DNA of 64,000 bases, taken from assembly GCA_030015575.1 (NCBI GenBank), contig CM057337.1:337724583-337788582 (forward strand). Reading direction: 5' to 3'. The first letter of the stretch is position 1; the number at the start of each line of letters is the position of its first letter. Below are positions 44,594 to 57,903 of this stretch, piece after piece. This DNA comes from Agapanthus africanus. Lineage: Eukaryota; Streptophyta; Magnoliopsida; Asparagales; Amaryllidaceae. The translations under genes and the position numbers were made by a program. The notes beneath the pieces are model-generated. The model saw nothing but the letters and a program-made list of their open reading frames with translations, searched no databases and was not told the DNA's origin.

Positions 44594-46543
44594 CCGGTCT
44601 ATGTGAAAACACAGAAATCGGACAAACTAGAGGCACGGTCAGCTCTATATAAATTTGTGGGATATCCTAAGGATTCACTAGGATATCTGTTCTGCCACAC
44701 TGAAGAACAGAAGGAGTTCGTATCTCGCCATGCTACCTTCTTAGAAAGGGAGTTTCTTGCAAAAGAAACTAGTAGGAGTACGGTAGAATTGAGAGAAATC
44801 CATGAACCACAAAATGTAACTGAAGATTTGGAGGAACCACTGGATTCAGTAATCCCAGACGAACCTTAGCCACTCCATAGATCTAGTAGGATTTCTCATC
44901 CGCCTGAGAGATACTACGGTTTTCTCATTGATGGGGATCGAGAGGATTGCATCTTGGAAGAAGATGATCCTACTAGTTTCAGGCAGGCCATTATCAGTAG
45001 GGACTCTGATAAATGGCTGGATGCTATGCAATCTGAAATGGAGTCCATATAAACCAATAAAGTGTGGACCCTGGAAGTTGCTCCACCTGGGGTAAAACCC
45101 GTTGGATGCAAATGGATCTACAAGAAAAAGTTTGGTTTAGATGGGCAGGTAGAAACCTATAAGGCTAGACTTGTTGCAGAAGGTTTTCATCAAAAACCAG
45201 GAGTAGACTATGACGAAACCTTTTCTCCAGTGGCTATGCTCAAATCCATTAAGATCCTTCTTGTCATCGCTGCCTTCCATGACTATGAGATCTGGCAGAT
45301 GGACGTAAAAACAGCTTTTCTAAATGGAAGTTTAGAAGAGTGCGTTTACATGGATTAGCCAGAAGGTTTTGTAGACAGTGGGAGCAGCAGGAAGGTATGC
45401 AAGATGCTCAAATCCATTTATGGATTGAAGAAAGCATCGCGGAGCTGGAACATCTGTTTTGATGAGACAGTCAAGGAATTTGACTTCATCAAGAACGAGG
45501 ATGGGCCTTGTATTTATAAGAAGATTGTAGGACAAACTGTCGTGTTCCTAGTCTTGTACATGGACGACATTCTTTTGATAGGAAATGATATTCCTATGCA
45601 ACAATCGGTCAAGCTATTCTTATAAAAAAGGTTCTCTATGAAAGACCTAGGTGATGCCTCGTACATTCTAGGGATCAAGATCTACAGAGATAGATCCAAG
45701 AGATTACTGGAACTTTCGCAGTCCAGGTACATAAAGACCGTGGAAAAGAGATTTAGTATAGAAGATTCCAAGCACGGTAACATACCCGCATTGCACGAAA
45801 TCACCCTCTCTAAGGAGATGTCTCCCAAGACTGACGAGGAAAGGGTTCGCATGAGCACTATACCCTACGCTTCGGCGGTAGGATCTATAATGTATGCGAT
45901 GCTATATACAAGACCAGATGTAGCTTACACGCTAAGCGTGGTGAGCTGGTATCAGTCAGACCCGGGTGAGAACCACTGGACAGCAGTAAAGAACATTCTC
46001 AAGTACCTGAGAAGGACTAAGAAGATGTTCCTAATTTATGGTAATGGAGACCTCAGGGTCGAGTCCTTTACCGACTCAAGCTTCCAGAGTGACAAGGACG
46101 ACAGTAAGTCTGTCTCGGGTTTTGTGTTTACTCTCAATGGAGGGGCGGTATGTTGGAAGAGTTCTAAACAGGATACCTTTGCAGACTCAACGATGGAGGC
46201 TGAATACATTGCTGCTAGCGATGCTGTAAAAGAAGCAGTCTGGATGAAGAAGTTCACAGCTGATCTTCAGGTGGTTTCGTCCATTGTTGATCTGATACCA
46301 GTGTATTGTGATAACAATGGGGCTATAGCTTCAGCGAAGGAACCACGGTCCCATCAGAAATCCAGGCACATCTTAAGGCGGTATCACCTGATCAGGGAGA
46401 TCGTAGATCGCCAAGAGATCGAGCTCCGGAGAGTGGATACGAAAGACAACACGGCGGATCCATTCACAAAGGCCATCCCTCAAGCACAGTTCGAGCGATA
46501 TTTTGGGATGTTGGGTATGCGGTACGCCAGCAACAGGCCTTAG
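44594..46543 (+). pseudogene. B1 pol part 2: integrase end, reverse transcriptase, RNase H
   Basis: It continues the frame of part 1 exactly after the C duplication is removed. RT has the WTLEVAPPGVKPVGCKWIYK start, the MDVKTAFLNGSLEECVYMD block, SIYGLKKASRSWN and the catalytic YMDD at 45557-45568. RNase H has TDSSFQSDKDD, MEAEYIAASDA with the catalytic Glu, YCDNNGAI and NTADPFTKAIP, ending TAG at 46541-46543. In-frame stops are TAG 44867, TAA 45050, TAG 45356 and TAA 45623. There is no frameshift in 1950 bp. Protein from this copy would be truncated. Confidence 0.94.
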
Positions 46544-46586
46544 AGCAGACGTTGGGTATTTGGTACGCCAATCACTGGCCTTTCGT

Positions 46587-46599
46587 GCAAGTGGGAGAT
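46587..46599 (+). other. B1 polypurine tract
   Basis: GCAAGTGGGAGAT directly precedes the 3' LTR. Confidence 0.93.
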
Positions 46600-48300
46600 T
46601 GTTGGATGTATATGCCCTAGAGGCCAGTATTGTATATGTATATAAATAGGATACTAGGGATATGTATGTACAGAACAGTCTTGCTCAGTTTTATAGTATA
46701 TTATTTGACTTGTCTTTATCGAGATATGTGTATTTATTTTTATTGTTGTTATATCTAGCTTGCGCATATTGATAAAGACTCGATACAGTAGTATACTATT
46801 GTAGTTTGTCTTTATCTTAACATGGCGTATGTCATACTCGTTATTACATATTGCAGTTACATGTTGATAAAGCCCTTAGGATCTTGCTTGACTACCTGCG
46901 TTGTGATGGCGATCATACGTATGGGAGCAGGGTAGTCCATAAGCACTTCCTTAAATGGTCCCTAGTCGCGTGAGTATCGAGACTGGGCACTGATACTCCA
47001 GAGTAGACTGGTGTGTACGTTTCTAGCCCCATCGGGGGATGGTTGGTCCCGCAGCCATTAGTCTGATGCACCTAAGATCGTATACAGGTGCTTACTGGGT
47101 GTGAGTACACTGGACAAACTCGCCGAGAACTTCCATGTGATACTATACCTATCGTCAGATGGGAGTTCTCAGGTGACATGTGTACAGGTTAGTCTTTGGA
47201 CCCAAGATCGGCATTTGTCTCGTGTGAGTTCCCACTGAACTTTGATCACTACCCACCACGGCTCTACTGAGGCGTGCAAACAGGTTTTGGTTGGGTTCAG
47301 TCCCGAGCCACATGGAGGCAGTGAGCGATTGTCAGGGATTCGTCTCTCCCGGTACAGGGAGTTGATATCACACTGTGATTCAATTGGTCAGGACCAAAAG
47401 ACCTTAGCCAAGGCACTTGGGATTTACCGATAGGTTAATTAGTAGTTTCCCGGATTGGTCCTGAGCCACATCGGCACGACTTATCAGGTTGTTAGAGTCT
47501 GACGTTCACCACCCCCTAGACCCGGTTTGCGATACTCTTTGACGAAGAGACCGGACTGTACGAATATAGTCACGGATAGGCTCAGTAGGAGTTCGGACGA
47601 GCTTGCTTGTCGGCCTTCCTTTTCGACAGGTACCTCGGCAGTCGTTATATACAGCTAGTGCCGCTGACGTGCTTGTGGTTAAACCCACTGCCAGAGTACT
47701 GTCGAGTCTTTAGAGTCCCACACAGAGGGTTTCCCTGATCCAGGCAAAACGATGTAGTAGCCGTATTGGATACGTGCAGGGTTCGATCGATTAATGTACT
47801 TGGTACTCGGATTTTCGATCGGACAGTTTGTAATACTAGCCGGCTCGGGTTTGAGCCGGATTATTAAATCAGGTATTGATTTAATAATTTACGTATATGT
47901 ATTTCGACATATATATTCTAGTATTACATTCTTCGTGTTATTCTATCTTTTTTGGGCGTTCAGATTTTTATCCGATTGCCGGTATATTTGTACAGTAGAC
48001 TGAAATCCGTATTTACTACAGATTTCCTTCTAGAAGAAAGAAGACCGATGGAGCCGGAGTTGGAGTTCAAGCATGTTCAAGGTGGATGCAATGAGCTAAG
48101 GATGAAGAAAGAAGACCGAAGGACTTAGTTCGTTTGGTGAGGTTTCTATCATAGTAGATAGCACTTCTTTTTTTGCTAAGTAGGTTTTATGGTAAGATCC
48201 GGTTTTAGGGTTTAGTCTAGCACCAAGTTTTGTTCGCAAGAAAATTTTTTGTTTCGCATTTGGACACGGGAGTTGGCCGGGGCGCTAAGGTAACCCTTCA
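46600..48300 (+). repeat. B1 3' LTR with ~505-bp internal deletion
   Basis: It matches the 5' LTR except that sequence equivalent to about 30488-30993 is missing; the break follows CTAGAAG at 48036. Palindromes lie at 47840-47859 and 47860-47888. A sample of about 340 bases differs from the 5' LTR at roughly 6 %. Confidence 0.92.
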
Positions 48301-49523
48301 GCTTGCTGGGTGTGCACAATATGACCGATCCTGGGTCCATGTCTTATAGTATAGTATTCCAAAAAGGTTCTGTCGAAGTCTCTCCTAAATCACTTTTCTG
48401 CCGAACTGCTCGGAAGTTATCATCTTTTACTAAATCTATTTCTTGTTCCGGAATGGCTGCATACTCATCGTGACTCCTTCTGGAAGATATATCCATATAC
48501 AATGCCTATGCATGCGTATCACATCTTTGATGTCAGCGGAGTGGAACATTATCTCATCAAGATCTTGTACGAACCGCTTACTCCCCTTTCCTTTAATGTC
48601 GACTGATTCAGACTCGTCTCTTCATGGCTGCATGGACTGCGCTCCAACGGCTATACTCGTATCTGGAGTCTCCCAAGCAATGTATCCCTCACATGATATC
48701 CGAATGACGTCGAATCTCTCGATCGATTTGTCAAAGTTCCATAATCTACCAAGAGCTCAACATCTTAAGTACAGTTTAATAGTATTCCAGTACCTGCCAT
48801 AATACCTATGGACCAACCGTAGAAGGGCAAACCCAAGCCTCATCAAGGGCACCGCTGAACTGCTGCAGACCCTAAGGTTTTAAACCGTTCTCATTGTCAT
48901 TCGCAAAAATAACTGAATCATTCGTCTGCACGCTGGATAGTGCTTTAATCATCAAGTATAATCGGGGCTTCGATGGTCATCACATTCTGGCTGACCTCTA
49001 GTAGTGGCCCATTCCTCTGGTGCTGATCTGCACGTCCGAGAAATCTTGTAAAAGCGATCCATTAAACGCTCATGGCATGAAAACACAATAAAGCAATGCA
49101 TCTATGCAAATAGTGTGTCCCTGGAATCACGCCATGGTCGGTCCTCACCCGTGAAGAGCTCATGCTGACGTAACTCTAGCCGTAGCACTCTCTGCTCGTG
49201 TAATTGTGGCATCAAAACCATAACCAATATCGATGAGGATAGATCATAGGAATGAATATAATACTGTGCAAGGAAATGTACATCCTAAGACTCCTTAAGC
49301 GGAGTAGCGTATCGTAAGTATGCCGCGGAACATACACACGGTACGTCACTCTCTTTAAGTCACCTACTCCAAAAACTAAAGTCAACCTATGCGACGAAAT
49401 TTCGAGTCTAATACTCCCTCGACCAAGTCTAAGTTCCGTAAGGTCAAGCCTAGATTCCGTATATATACAAACGCCTTAGGCTCCGCATAGTCAAACATAG
49501 ACTCGAACCAAGGTTAACCTAGC
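48301..49523 (-). other. Element G internal region, 5' part (leader, possible gag trace)
   Basis: It starts with the B1 target duplication GCTTG (48301-48305). No intact coding frame is seen on the element strand. About 95 bases at 48800-48890 resemble part of the A leader and may be a gag remnant. A frame on the plus strand (48443-48802) shows no domain and is antisense to the element. Confidence 0.65.
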
Positions 49524-49535
49524 GCTCTGATACCA
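49524..49535 (-). other. Element G primer-binding site
   Basis: The minus strand reads TGGTATCAGAGC four bases from the LTR at 49540. It shows that the LTR to its right is a 5' LTR. Confidence 0.93.
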
Positions 49536-49539
49536 ACTT

Positions 49540-52207
49540 TGTCACGACCCGAAATAGTACGTGACTGGCACCTGAATCATATGAAGTCTATAGGACGCCA
49601 TCTAATTCAAGTAAGCAAAAAAAATCCCAGAAATCTAAACCATTTGAAAGAAGAAAGAAGGAAAAATTTTAGTTTTAAAGCGTTAAATAACATAAGCCGA
49701 AATATGCATTTTTAAAATCATCAAGTTCTTTCTGAAAATTTCGGCAGAGTTTCCTTTATAAATACTGGCTTCGAAAGGGATACACCATGCATAATATGAA
49801 TAAAGGCATCCCCAGGCGGGAGCTAGCTCTTCGTTAATTGACGGTCACAGCCACGCAAGCGATATAATATACAATGCCGAAGGGCAAGGATCAAAACTCA
49901 AAAGGAAACTCAAATCATCAAGAAAACCATAATAATACAACGCGCGACTCTAAGGTCGAAAGAATAAACAACTGTTTTTCTAAGTCTGAAATAAATACAC
50001 AAGTCTGGTTGATGGATTTTACTAGATACAACTGAATATAAATGTAAAATGGTGGTCACGATGTGAGTGAACCCACCTACCAAAGCAATCACCCGGAATG
50101 GGAGCAGTGTGCCAGAAAGCCGTAATGAAACCTGTACGGCAAAAACCTGCAAGAACTGTGGCACAACAGGGGTGAGTTGCCAACTCGTGAGTAGAAAACG
50201 TCACAGAGCAGAAATCGTATATATAACTCAATCCTAGGTCAATATGATCAGTAATAAATATCCTAAATATCATAAAGTCTGAAGCATGATAAGGTGGCAA
50301 GGGTAAACATCTATACATAAGTGTAATACCAAGTGCTCGTGTCAGTGCCTCAGGTAGAAACATATCATAAACATGAGGTGTGATCAATGTAATCAACATG
50401 AAATCAGTGTCAACTATATCATGAAGTCTATAAGTATGTGGATATCATCCAACTATGTAATCAATGCCTGTATACATGTGGATCTCGTCCACGTGTCAAC
50501 CAATGACACAACAACATCATACAAGTAAATATCATAAAAGCATATGCATGAAAGTATGAGGACATAAATCAATGTGTGTCCCTCGCGACACATCAAATCA
50601 TGGAACATGAGAGTCCAGCATCGACACTCGAAACATCATGAAACCCGTGCCCAGCATCGGCACGTAAATCCTCAAATCTCTCGGGCTCCGTCAGTCCGGA
50701 TCGGCCCATAACATCTCTCAACTCCGGTCGGTATCCTCCGGATTGCCGCCAGGTCTAACCAATCACTGGTAAGTACTAGCCACCCTGCCAGGCTCATCGT
50801 TAACTCCATGAAAAACATTTCTCGCCCTGGGGAACCATACCGGGTCCACCATGAACCCGCAAACGGATCATCCACCTCCTCGAATCGGGTTTCTATCATA
50901 CGTCTCAGAACCGAGAAAACGCATGGTGGACGCACTGAAATATCATATCAAGAGAAACCGGGTTTTTTAAACAATACATATTTTCTTTTGAAATATCCAT
51001 GGTTCTCAAATCCAGAAATCTCATGAAAACAGCATATCTCAATACGTAAAGTCATAAAGCATGATGTATGCGACATATAATAGAAATGTAATCATATCCG
51101 TATATCATGCACATGGAACAGTAATATATACACATATCAAGGGAAAACCGCTCTTTTAAATGATTTCGGTTTTAAAATATATTCTGCGGTTCCCAATTTC
51201 TCCAAAGTCAAATGCAGCATCGTAAAAAGGTGTATATGTAACTATAGCAAGTAAATTGTGCACGGAGTCATATCATGATGCAGCAATCCTACAGTGTAGT
51301 GACATGGCCATTATCGATGATGAAGGGTGTGAGCCGGCAAGCAGGTGTACGTGGAGCATACGCATCATCGGTAATGGTGCTGGTGTCCTGACAGCATGGG
51401 TTTAATATAACATGAATCACAAGTATATAAGCATGCAATGCGCTAATAACAACGTGAATATATAGAAATGGAAAAGTAAATGCAACAATAACGAATCTAC
51501 ATTAGTTATACGAGTCATACAATTTGTCATTTGAAATCACACGAATCGTGGTGTTTGGAAAATAGGGGCTACGGTGTTTTTATGAAAAAAAGGTACATCC
51601 TTTGAAATATCCGTAGAATCCCTTATCCTGTCTTTAAGATACTCACGATTCGTTAGTTTTTGAAATAGGTATGACTCGAGTCTAATCTAACGTCTACAAG
51701 TAACTACAGGACTAAACTAACAGGCAAATCGAAAAGGTAAGGAAACCACCTAAATCTGAGTCGATACATATAAATATAATAGTCGGTGATCCTGCCTCAA
51801 TAGTATCACATACGATACAATATATAACATGACATTCTCGAGTCAAGAGTGCTGATCTATCATCAATATAAAGCTCGTACGGTAAATCCATCGTACGGCA
51901 TCCCAATCTGGGTACGGGTCGAATCTCACATTTATCTTATAATTTATCTGGTATCCTTATCATCATAACCTGTATTAGGGGTACTGATCTAAGTCTAGTA
52001 CAAACTGATACCATCTGCACTTATATGCGTGTATAAAAACACACGCCTAAAGGCCCGCTATAATCTCATGTCGTGTCTCACCATACGAATCAAAACATAT
52101 CACCGATCTCATAGCATCATACCTAAACTCATCGACTCATCTCCAAGTACCATGTACAATCCTCATCATCCATGTATAGGTATACGTATATATATACATA
52201 GTCCCAT

Positions 52208-52242
<35 letters not shown>

Positions 52243-52496
52243 CATATCCCCATATACGCATAAGTAAAACAAAGTAAGCATGTGTGTGCGTGTGGGTGTA
52301 AACCTTATTGTAGGGGTCGCGACTAAACTAACTAACGACACTATCATCCAATTATACTAAAATTATCTATGACTCCCAAAGTCTATCTAGATAATCATAA
52401 TCTCAGAATAAACATATGAATATATCCATATAATATGTACCATAAACTACTCTATGAACTGCGGGGGTGCTATACGCCATCCACCCAACTTCCCCC

Positions 52497-52540
<44 letters not shown>

Positions 52541-54033
52541 ACTCACCTTGATCCTCGCTTGCTGGAGTCGATGACACCACACTTATCCTTATTGTCTCGA
52601 AGTTCATGTGAGGGTACCTACAATTTCCAATGCCTCATATAGTATCCAGAATCGAACATGAAAACCAAAACGGCATGCGAATCACTTATAGGTTTGAACC
52701 TATAGCCTACGCCAGCAAAACCACCAAACGACCCCCGTCGCTGACGTATAAACATCAGACGACAGAACACAATATCAAATACCAAATCCCAAATTAAAAA
52801 GAAACCGGAAAACAATGCAGCAACTCAAGAAAATGGTCCCAAATTTTACCCTAGGCGAAATTAGCCAATTTTGCATAAATGGAGGGTCTATTTTACGGGA
52901 GATAAAGCCTGAGACCAAGAACGAATCATTTTAGAAGTACCCAGGCTGCAAATTGCGGCCATGGGGATTAAATTTGCAGCCATGTTGAAAGGGTTTGGTC
53001 TCAGGTCTTCAGGGTAGGATCTAGGTCACCTGCACCACTCACAGTGTTTGCTAAATAATTTTCAGAGACTCGAGGTGTTAGCAAATCTCCAATTCTCATA
53101 ACAAATCCCACAATTTCTCGATATCGGGGTTTCTAAGTTTATGACTTAGGGTCTTAGTCTCTGTTTTAGTCCATAAAACTAGCTCTACAGGGGTTATATG
53201 GCCTCTACTAGCCTCAATTACACCTTTAGTTTTAATTCAAACCCTAATCCTCCACTTAGAATTTTCAAAGTTCACTAAACCATCCTAAAACACTTCTAAA
53301 CATGCATGGAAGCTAAAGTAAACTAAATACTACACTAATGGTTGAAAGATTACCTCATTTGGCAACTCAAGAATTTTCTTGAGTTGCCCCAAGTCTTCAA
53401 AATCCGATTTTTCTTAGTCCAAAGTGCTTGTAGGGAACTTGTGCATGTTTTTAAAGAAGTGGGGATGAAGTTTTGGTGTGTTTTTCATGGAGTTGTGAGG
53501 AGGTAGAGGAGGGCGATGAAGAGGGTTGCCATGCTTTGAGGAGAGGGAGAAGAATGATAAGGAAATGAAGAAGGAGAATAGCCAAGACCAAGGTTTGACC
53601 CCTCACCCTCTCACTCTCTCTTGCCTATACCTCTTTCTTTATATTTTCTTTTCCTTTTCAATTCTTTTTGTTTCCTTTTTCTTCTCATTTTAAAACCAAA
53701 TCAAGTATGAAGAAATAAAGAAAAAGACATGGTAGAAAAGTGTAATAATGTGTAATTTGACATGGTGCATGTCATGTGCACAAATCAAGCTTAATGCACG
53801 ATTAGTGATTTTTAATCGTGATTAGCATTAAAATGGAATATAAAATAAATCATAAAAATTCATAATTTGCCTAAATCACACAAAACACTTTCATTTCAGA
53901 AATTCCTATAATTTCCAAATATTTCCCAATTTATCGGTATTTAATTGTACCGAAATATTAAAATATTTATAATATTTATTATTTAATTATAAAAATTCCT
54001 AAAAATAATATTTTATTGTTCTGAAATGTTACA
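49540..54033 (-). repeat. Element G middle LTR, shared by two units (4.5 kb)
   Basis: It aligns with 23162-27644 throughout. It has a primer site on the left and a polypurine tract plus internal 3' sequence on the right, so it is the 5' LTR of one unit and the 3' LTR of the next. Microsatellites are at 52211-52240 (TG) and 52498-52537 (AT). Confidence 0.9.
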
Positions 54034-55440
54034 ATCTTCCCCACTTAGAGAAATTCGGTCCCCGAATTTAAATTTAAACCCCTCAAATACTAAAACATTT
54101 CAGTAAAATGATCGAGTCGCCGGGACTCCGAAATCATAAATTCATAAAACATATCGTAGCGCAATGTATGCGCATGAAAAACGAGCATAAAACTCAAAAT
54201 AAAACTCCGTCAAGCATCCCGCAATCATCGGAGTTATGGTGAAGATACCAATGTCAAAGCCCAAAATGAAAACCAATATGATATACATCAAACTATACAT
54301 GTGAACATCATCAAAACATCTGAAAGCAATGCATGCCAAACCTTTTCAAGTCGCTGTATGATGTGCGTAACACTGCACCGTGGCGGACGTCTATTGTAAG
54401 AAAATAACTATATATATGTATATATATCCTTTGTTTAACATACACGTCCCGCCGTTTTGAAAATAATTTAGAAGGGTTTCCTTTATAAAATGTCTCGTGT
54501 CATCTCGGACACGTAGGTAAATACTGAGACTATAGCTCCTTTTTGAAAATCCTTTCGATAACTATCAATGCATGCAAAAATATATTCAGGTACTGTCCTC
54601 TGACTAATCCTGCACAGCTACTATACTAATTAGTAAGTATCATAAAACATACTGCTTAAGGAAATCAATCCCAAAATGTGCATAAGAATGCCACGTGCGT
54701 ATGGTGCGCACGGAAATCGAAATCAATAAATGTGCCATACATGTGTACAGAAACAAAATCTAAGTGCAACGGTTGTGCACGTACACCTGTCTAAGGCAAC
54801 GGGTGTGCCTGACAGCAATATCAGGTGCATCTGATATGCATGAAGAATCTCGATTTAGTGCATCTGGTGTGCACTAAAATCGCATCAAGCGCCCAAGTAT
54901 GCGCAAAAATCCAAGTCAAGTGCACAAGGGGCACGAAAACAAATATCGAATATCACAATCCAAATCGACAGTATACAACACATTTCAATCCAAATCCAAA
55001 TCAGGTATACTATGATATATAATCTCACAACCATGTGCATCAGCGTGTACAAAATGGCATCAAAATACTGAAAGTGCATGAAAACTAAGCCGAAAGTATA
55101 AGTCAAATCACATGCATACTATAAGTATGAAATCAAAATCAACATCTCGAATGACATCAAATCGAAATCAAAAGCAACTGTGGTGCACAAAATCTCAATC
55201 ATGTAAACAAATCGTCCAAAATATTAGGCATGAAATCAAAATCAACATCTCGAATGATATCAAATCGAAGTCAAGTGCAACTGTGGTGCACAAAATATCA
55301 ATCATGCAAATAAATCGTCTAAAATACCGAAATCAAAGATAACGGACATAGTCCCGCTCTAGCACATCCTCTAAAGATCTCTGGCCAACTGTCTTGGCCA
55401 CTCATAACATGTCTCGTCGACGATGCCGAACTCTGGCCTG
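54034..55440 (-). other. Element G internal region, 3' part, second copy
   Basis: It is collinear with 27645-29054: polypurine tract, 17-nt palindrome cluster (54695-55291) and 103-bp tandem repeat (55127, 55230). It ends with GCCTG (55436-55440), the left target duplication of B2. There is no coding region. Confidence 0.88.
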
Positions 55441-57648
55441 TGTTGGATGTATATGCCTTAGAGGCCAGTATTGTATATGTATACATATAGGATACTAGGG
55501 ATATGTATGTACAGAACAATCTTGCTCAGTTTTATAGTATATTATTTGACTTGTCTTTATCGGGATATGTGTATTTTTTTTTATTGTTGTTATATCTAGC
55601 TTGCACATATTGATAAAGACTCGATACGGTAGTATACTATTATGGTTTGTCTTTATCTTAACATGGCGTATGTCATACTCGTTATTACATATTGCAGTTA
55701 CATGTTGATAAAGCCCCTAGGATCTTGCTTGACTACCTGCGTTGTGATGGCGATCATACTTGTGGGAGCAGGGTAGTCCATAAGCACATCCTTAAATGGT
55801 CCCTAATAGCGTGAGTATCGAGACTGGGCACTGATACTCCAGAGTAGACTGGTGTGTACGTTTCTAGCCCCATCGGGGAATGGTTGGTCCCACAGCCATT
55901 GGTCTGATGCACCTAAGATCGTATACAGATGCTCACTGGGTGTGAGTACACTGGACGGACTCGCCGAGATCTTCCATGTGGTACTATACCAATCGTCAGA
56001 TGGGAGTTCTCAGGTGACATGTGTACTGGTTACTCTTTGGACCCGAGATCGGCATTTGTCTCGTGTGAGTTCCCACTGAACTTTGATCACTACCCACCAC
56101 GGCTCTACTGAGTCTTGCAAACAGGTTTTGGTTGGGATCTTTCCCGAGCTACATGGAGGCAGTGAGCGATTGTCGGGGATTCGTCTCTCCCGGTATAGGG
56201 AGTCGATATCGCACTGTGATTCGATTGGTCAGGACCAAAAGACCTTGGCCAAGGCACTTGGGATTTACTGATAGGTTGATCAGTAGTTTCCCGGATTGGT
56301 CCTGAGCCATATCGGCACGACTTATCAGGTTGTTAGGGTCTGACGTTCACCACCCCCTAGACCTGGTATGCGATACTCTTTGACGAAGAGACCGGACTGT
56401 ACGGATATTGTCACGGATAGGCTCAGTAGGAGTTCGGACGAGCTTGCTCGTCGGCCTTCCTTTTCGACAGGTACCTGGGCAGCAGTTACGTACAGCTAGT
56501 GCCGGTGACGTGCTTTTGGTTAAACCCACTGCCAGAGTACTGTCGAGTCTTTAGAGTCCCACACAGAGGGTTTCCCTGATCCAGGCAAAATGATGTAGTA
56601 GCCGTATTGGATACGTGCAGGGTTTGATCGATTGATGTACTTGGTACTCGTATTTTCGATCGGACAGTTTGAAATACTAGCTGGCTCGGGTTTGAGCCGG
56701 ATTATTAAATCAGGTATTGATTTAATAATTTACGTATATGTATTTCCATATATATATTCTAGTATTACGTTCTTCATGTTATTCTATCTCTTTTGGGCGT
56801 TCGGATTTTTATCCGATTGCCGGTATATTTGTACAGTAGACTGAAATCCGTATTTACTACAGATTTCCTTCTAGAAGGTGGCCACCTCATTATGTATTTT
56901 CCTTTTATTTGATAATTGGAAATGAGGTGTAAAGTAAAGAGTATGGGAGGAAAAGAGGTGACCATGCTTCAATAGTAGTCAAATGAATTTATAATTCATT
57001 TTGGAGTAATTATTGAAGCATGGTTGCTAATTGTTTAATTAAAGAATTCTTACACAAAACTTATGTGTGTATTTTCTCTTTCATGTTATGGTTCATAATT
57101 TCTTGAGCTCCCATTTTTCTCTCAAGTTCCTCCCTCTTCTTGCTTTGCTCCACCTTCATCTTCTTCCTCTTCACTAACATTCTCATGTGTTGAGAAACAA
57201 ATGAAAAGATTAGAAAAGAGATAGCTAACACTTAGACAATCCCACTACATCCTAGACCACTTAGACTAGCATCCCAAGTTCTCTAGTTTTTCTTTTGACA
57301 TATTGCAAAGAGTTAGAGCCATGGATCATACTCCCCGGGTGGATAATCTACGACAAAAAAGAGACCGGAGAACAAGCTCAATCCCGGAGGACCGATGGAG
57401 CCGGAGTTGGAGTTCAAGCATGTTTAAGGTGGATGCAAGGAGCTAAGGATGAAGAAAGAAGACCGAAGGACTTGGTTCGTTTGGTGAGGTTTCTATCATA
57501 GTAGATAGCACTTCTTCTTTTGCTAAGTAGGTTTTATGGTAAGATCCAATTTTAGGGTTTAGTCTAGCGCCAAGTTTTGTTCGCAAGAAAAAAAAATTGT
57601 TCCGCATTTGGCTACGGGAGTTGGCCGGGGCGCTAGGGTAACCCTTCA
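55441..57648 (+). repeat. B2 5' LTR (2208 bp)
   Basis: It runs TGTTGGATG to ACCCTTCA. Palindromes lie at 56681-56700 (one arm mutated) and 56701-56729. It differs from the B1 5' LTR by roughly 5 % in a sample. Confidence 0.93.
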
Positions 57649-57660
57649 TGGTATCAAAGC
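57649..57660 (+). other. B2 primer-binding site
   Basis: TGGTATCAAAGC directly follows the LTR, with one mismatch to the initiator tRNA-Met complement. Confidence 0.92.
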
Positions 57661-57858
57661 CACCCATAAAACCTATACTAGCTTGTCTAAACGTGTTTAG
57701 AATAACGATCGACTAAAAATTTCAAAAACCGCATTTCAATTCATGTAGTTTCTGTCGTTTTTTAAAAGTGCTCGAAAAATCAATTTTATCCTCTCAAAAA
57801 ATCATGCAGGTTTTTTAAGACGACAGAAGAAAATTTGTCACGAGATCCCTCTAAACCA

Positions 57859-57903
57859 CCGCGGATCCGCCGCTAAAACCACCTATTGGCGGTGGTTCCG
57901 CGG
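57859..57903 (+). other. GC-rich long hairpin of B2 leader
   Basis: Arms 57859-57873 and 57889-57903 pair at 14 of 15 positions, starting 198 nt after the primer site. Confidence 0.75.

Larger units (their letters stand above)
29055..48300 (+). mobile_element. Ty1/copia retrotransposon B1, interrupted by C
   Basis: Parts in order: 5' LTR (29055-31257), primer site (31258-31269), non-coding leader (31270-33666), pol part 1 (33667-34965), nested C, pol part 2 (44594-46543), polypurine tract (46587-46599) and a deleted 3' LTR (46600-48300). Without C it is about 9.6 kb. Pol keeps one frame across the C insertion point but has seven stops. No gag is present. B2 is its duplicated sister copy. Confidence 0.93.

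Noticed and set aside
48443-48802. A 119-residue plus-strand protein
   Set aside because: It is antisense to element G internal sequence and has no recognisable domain.
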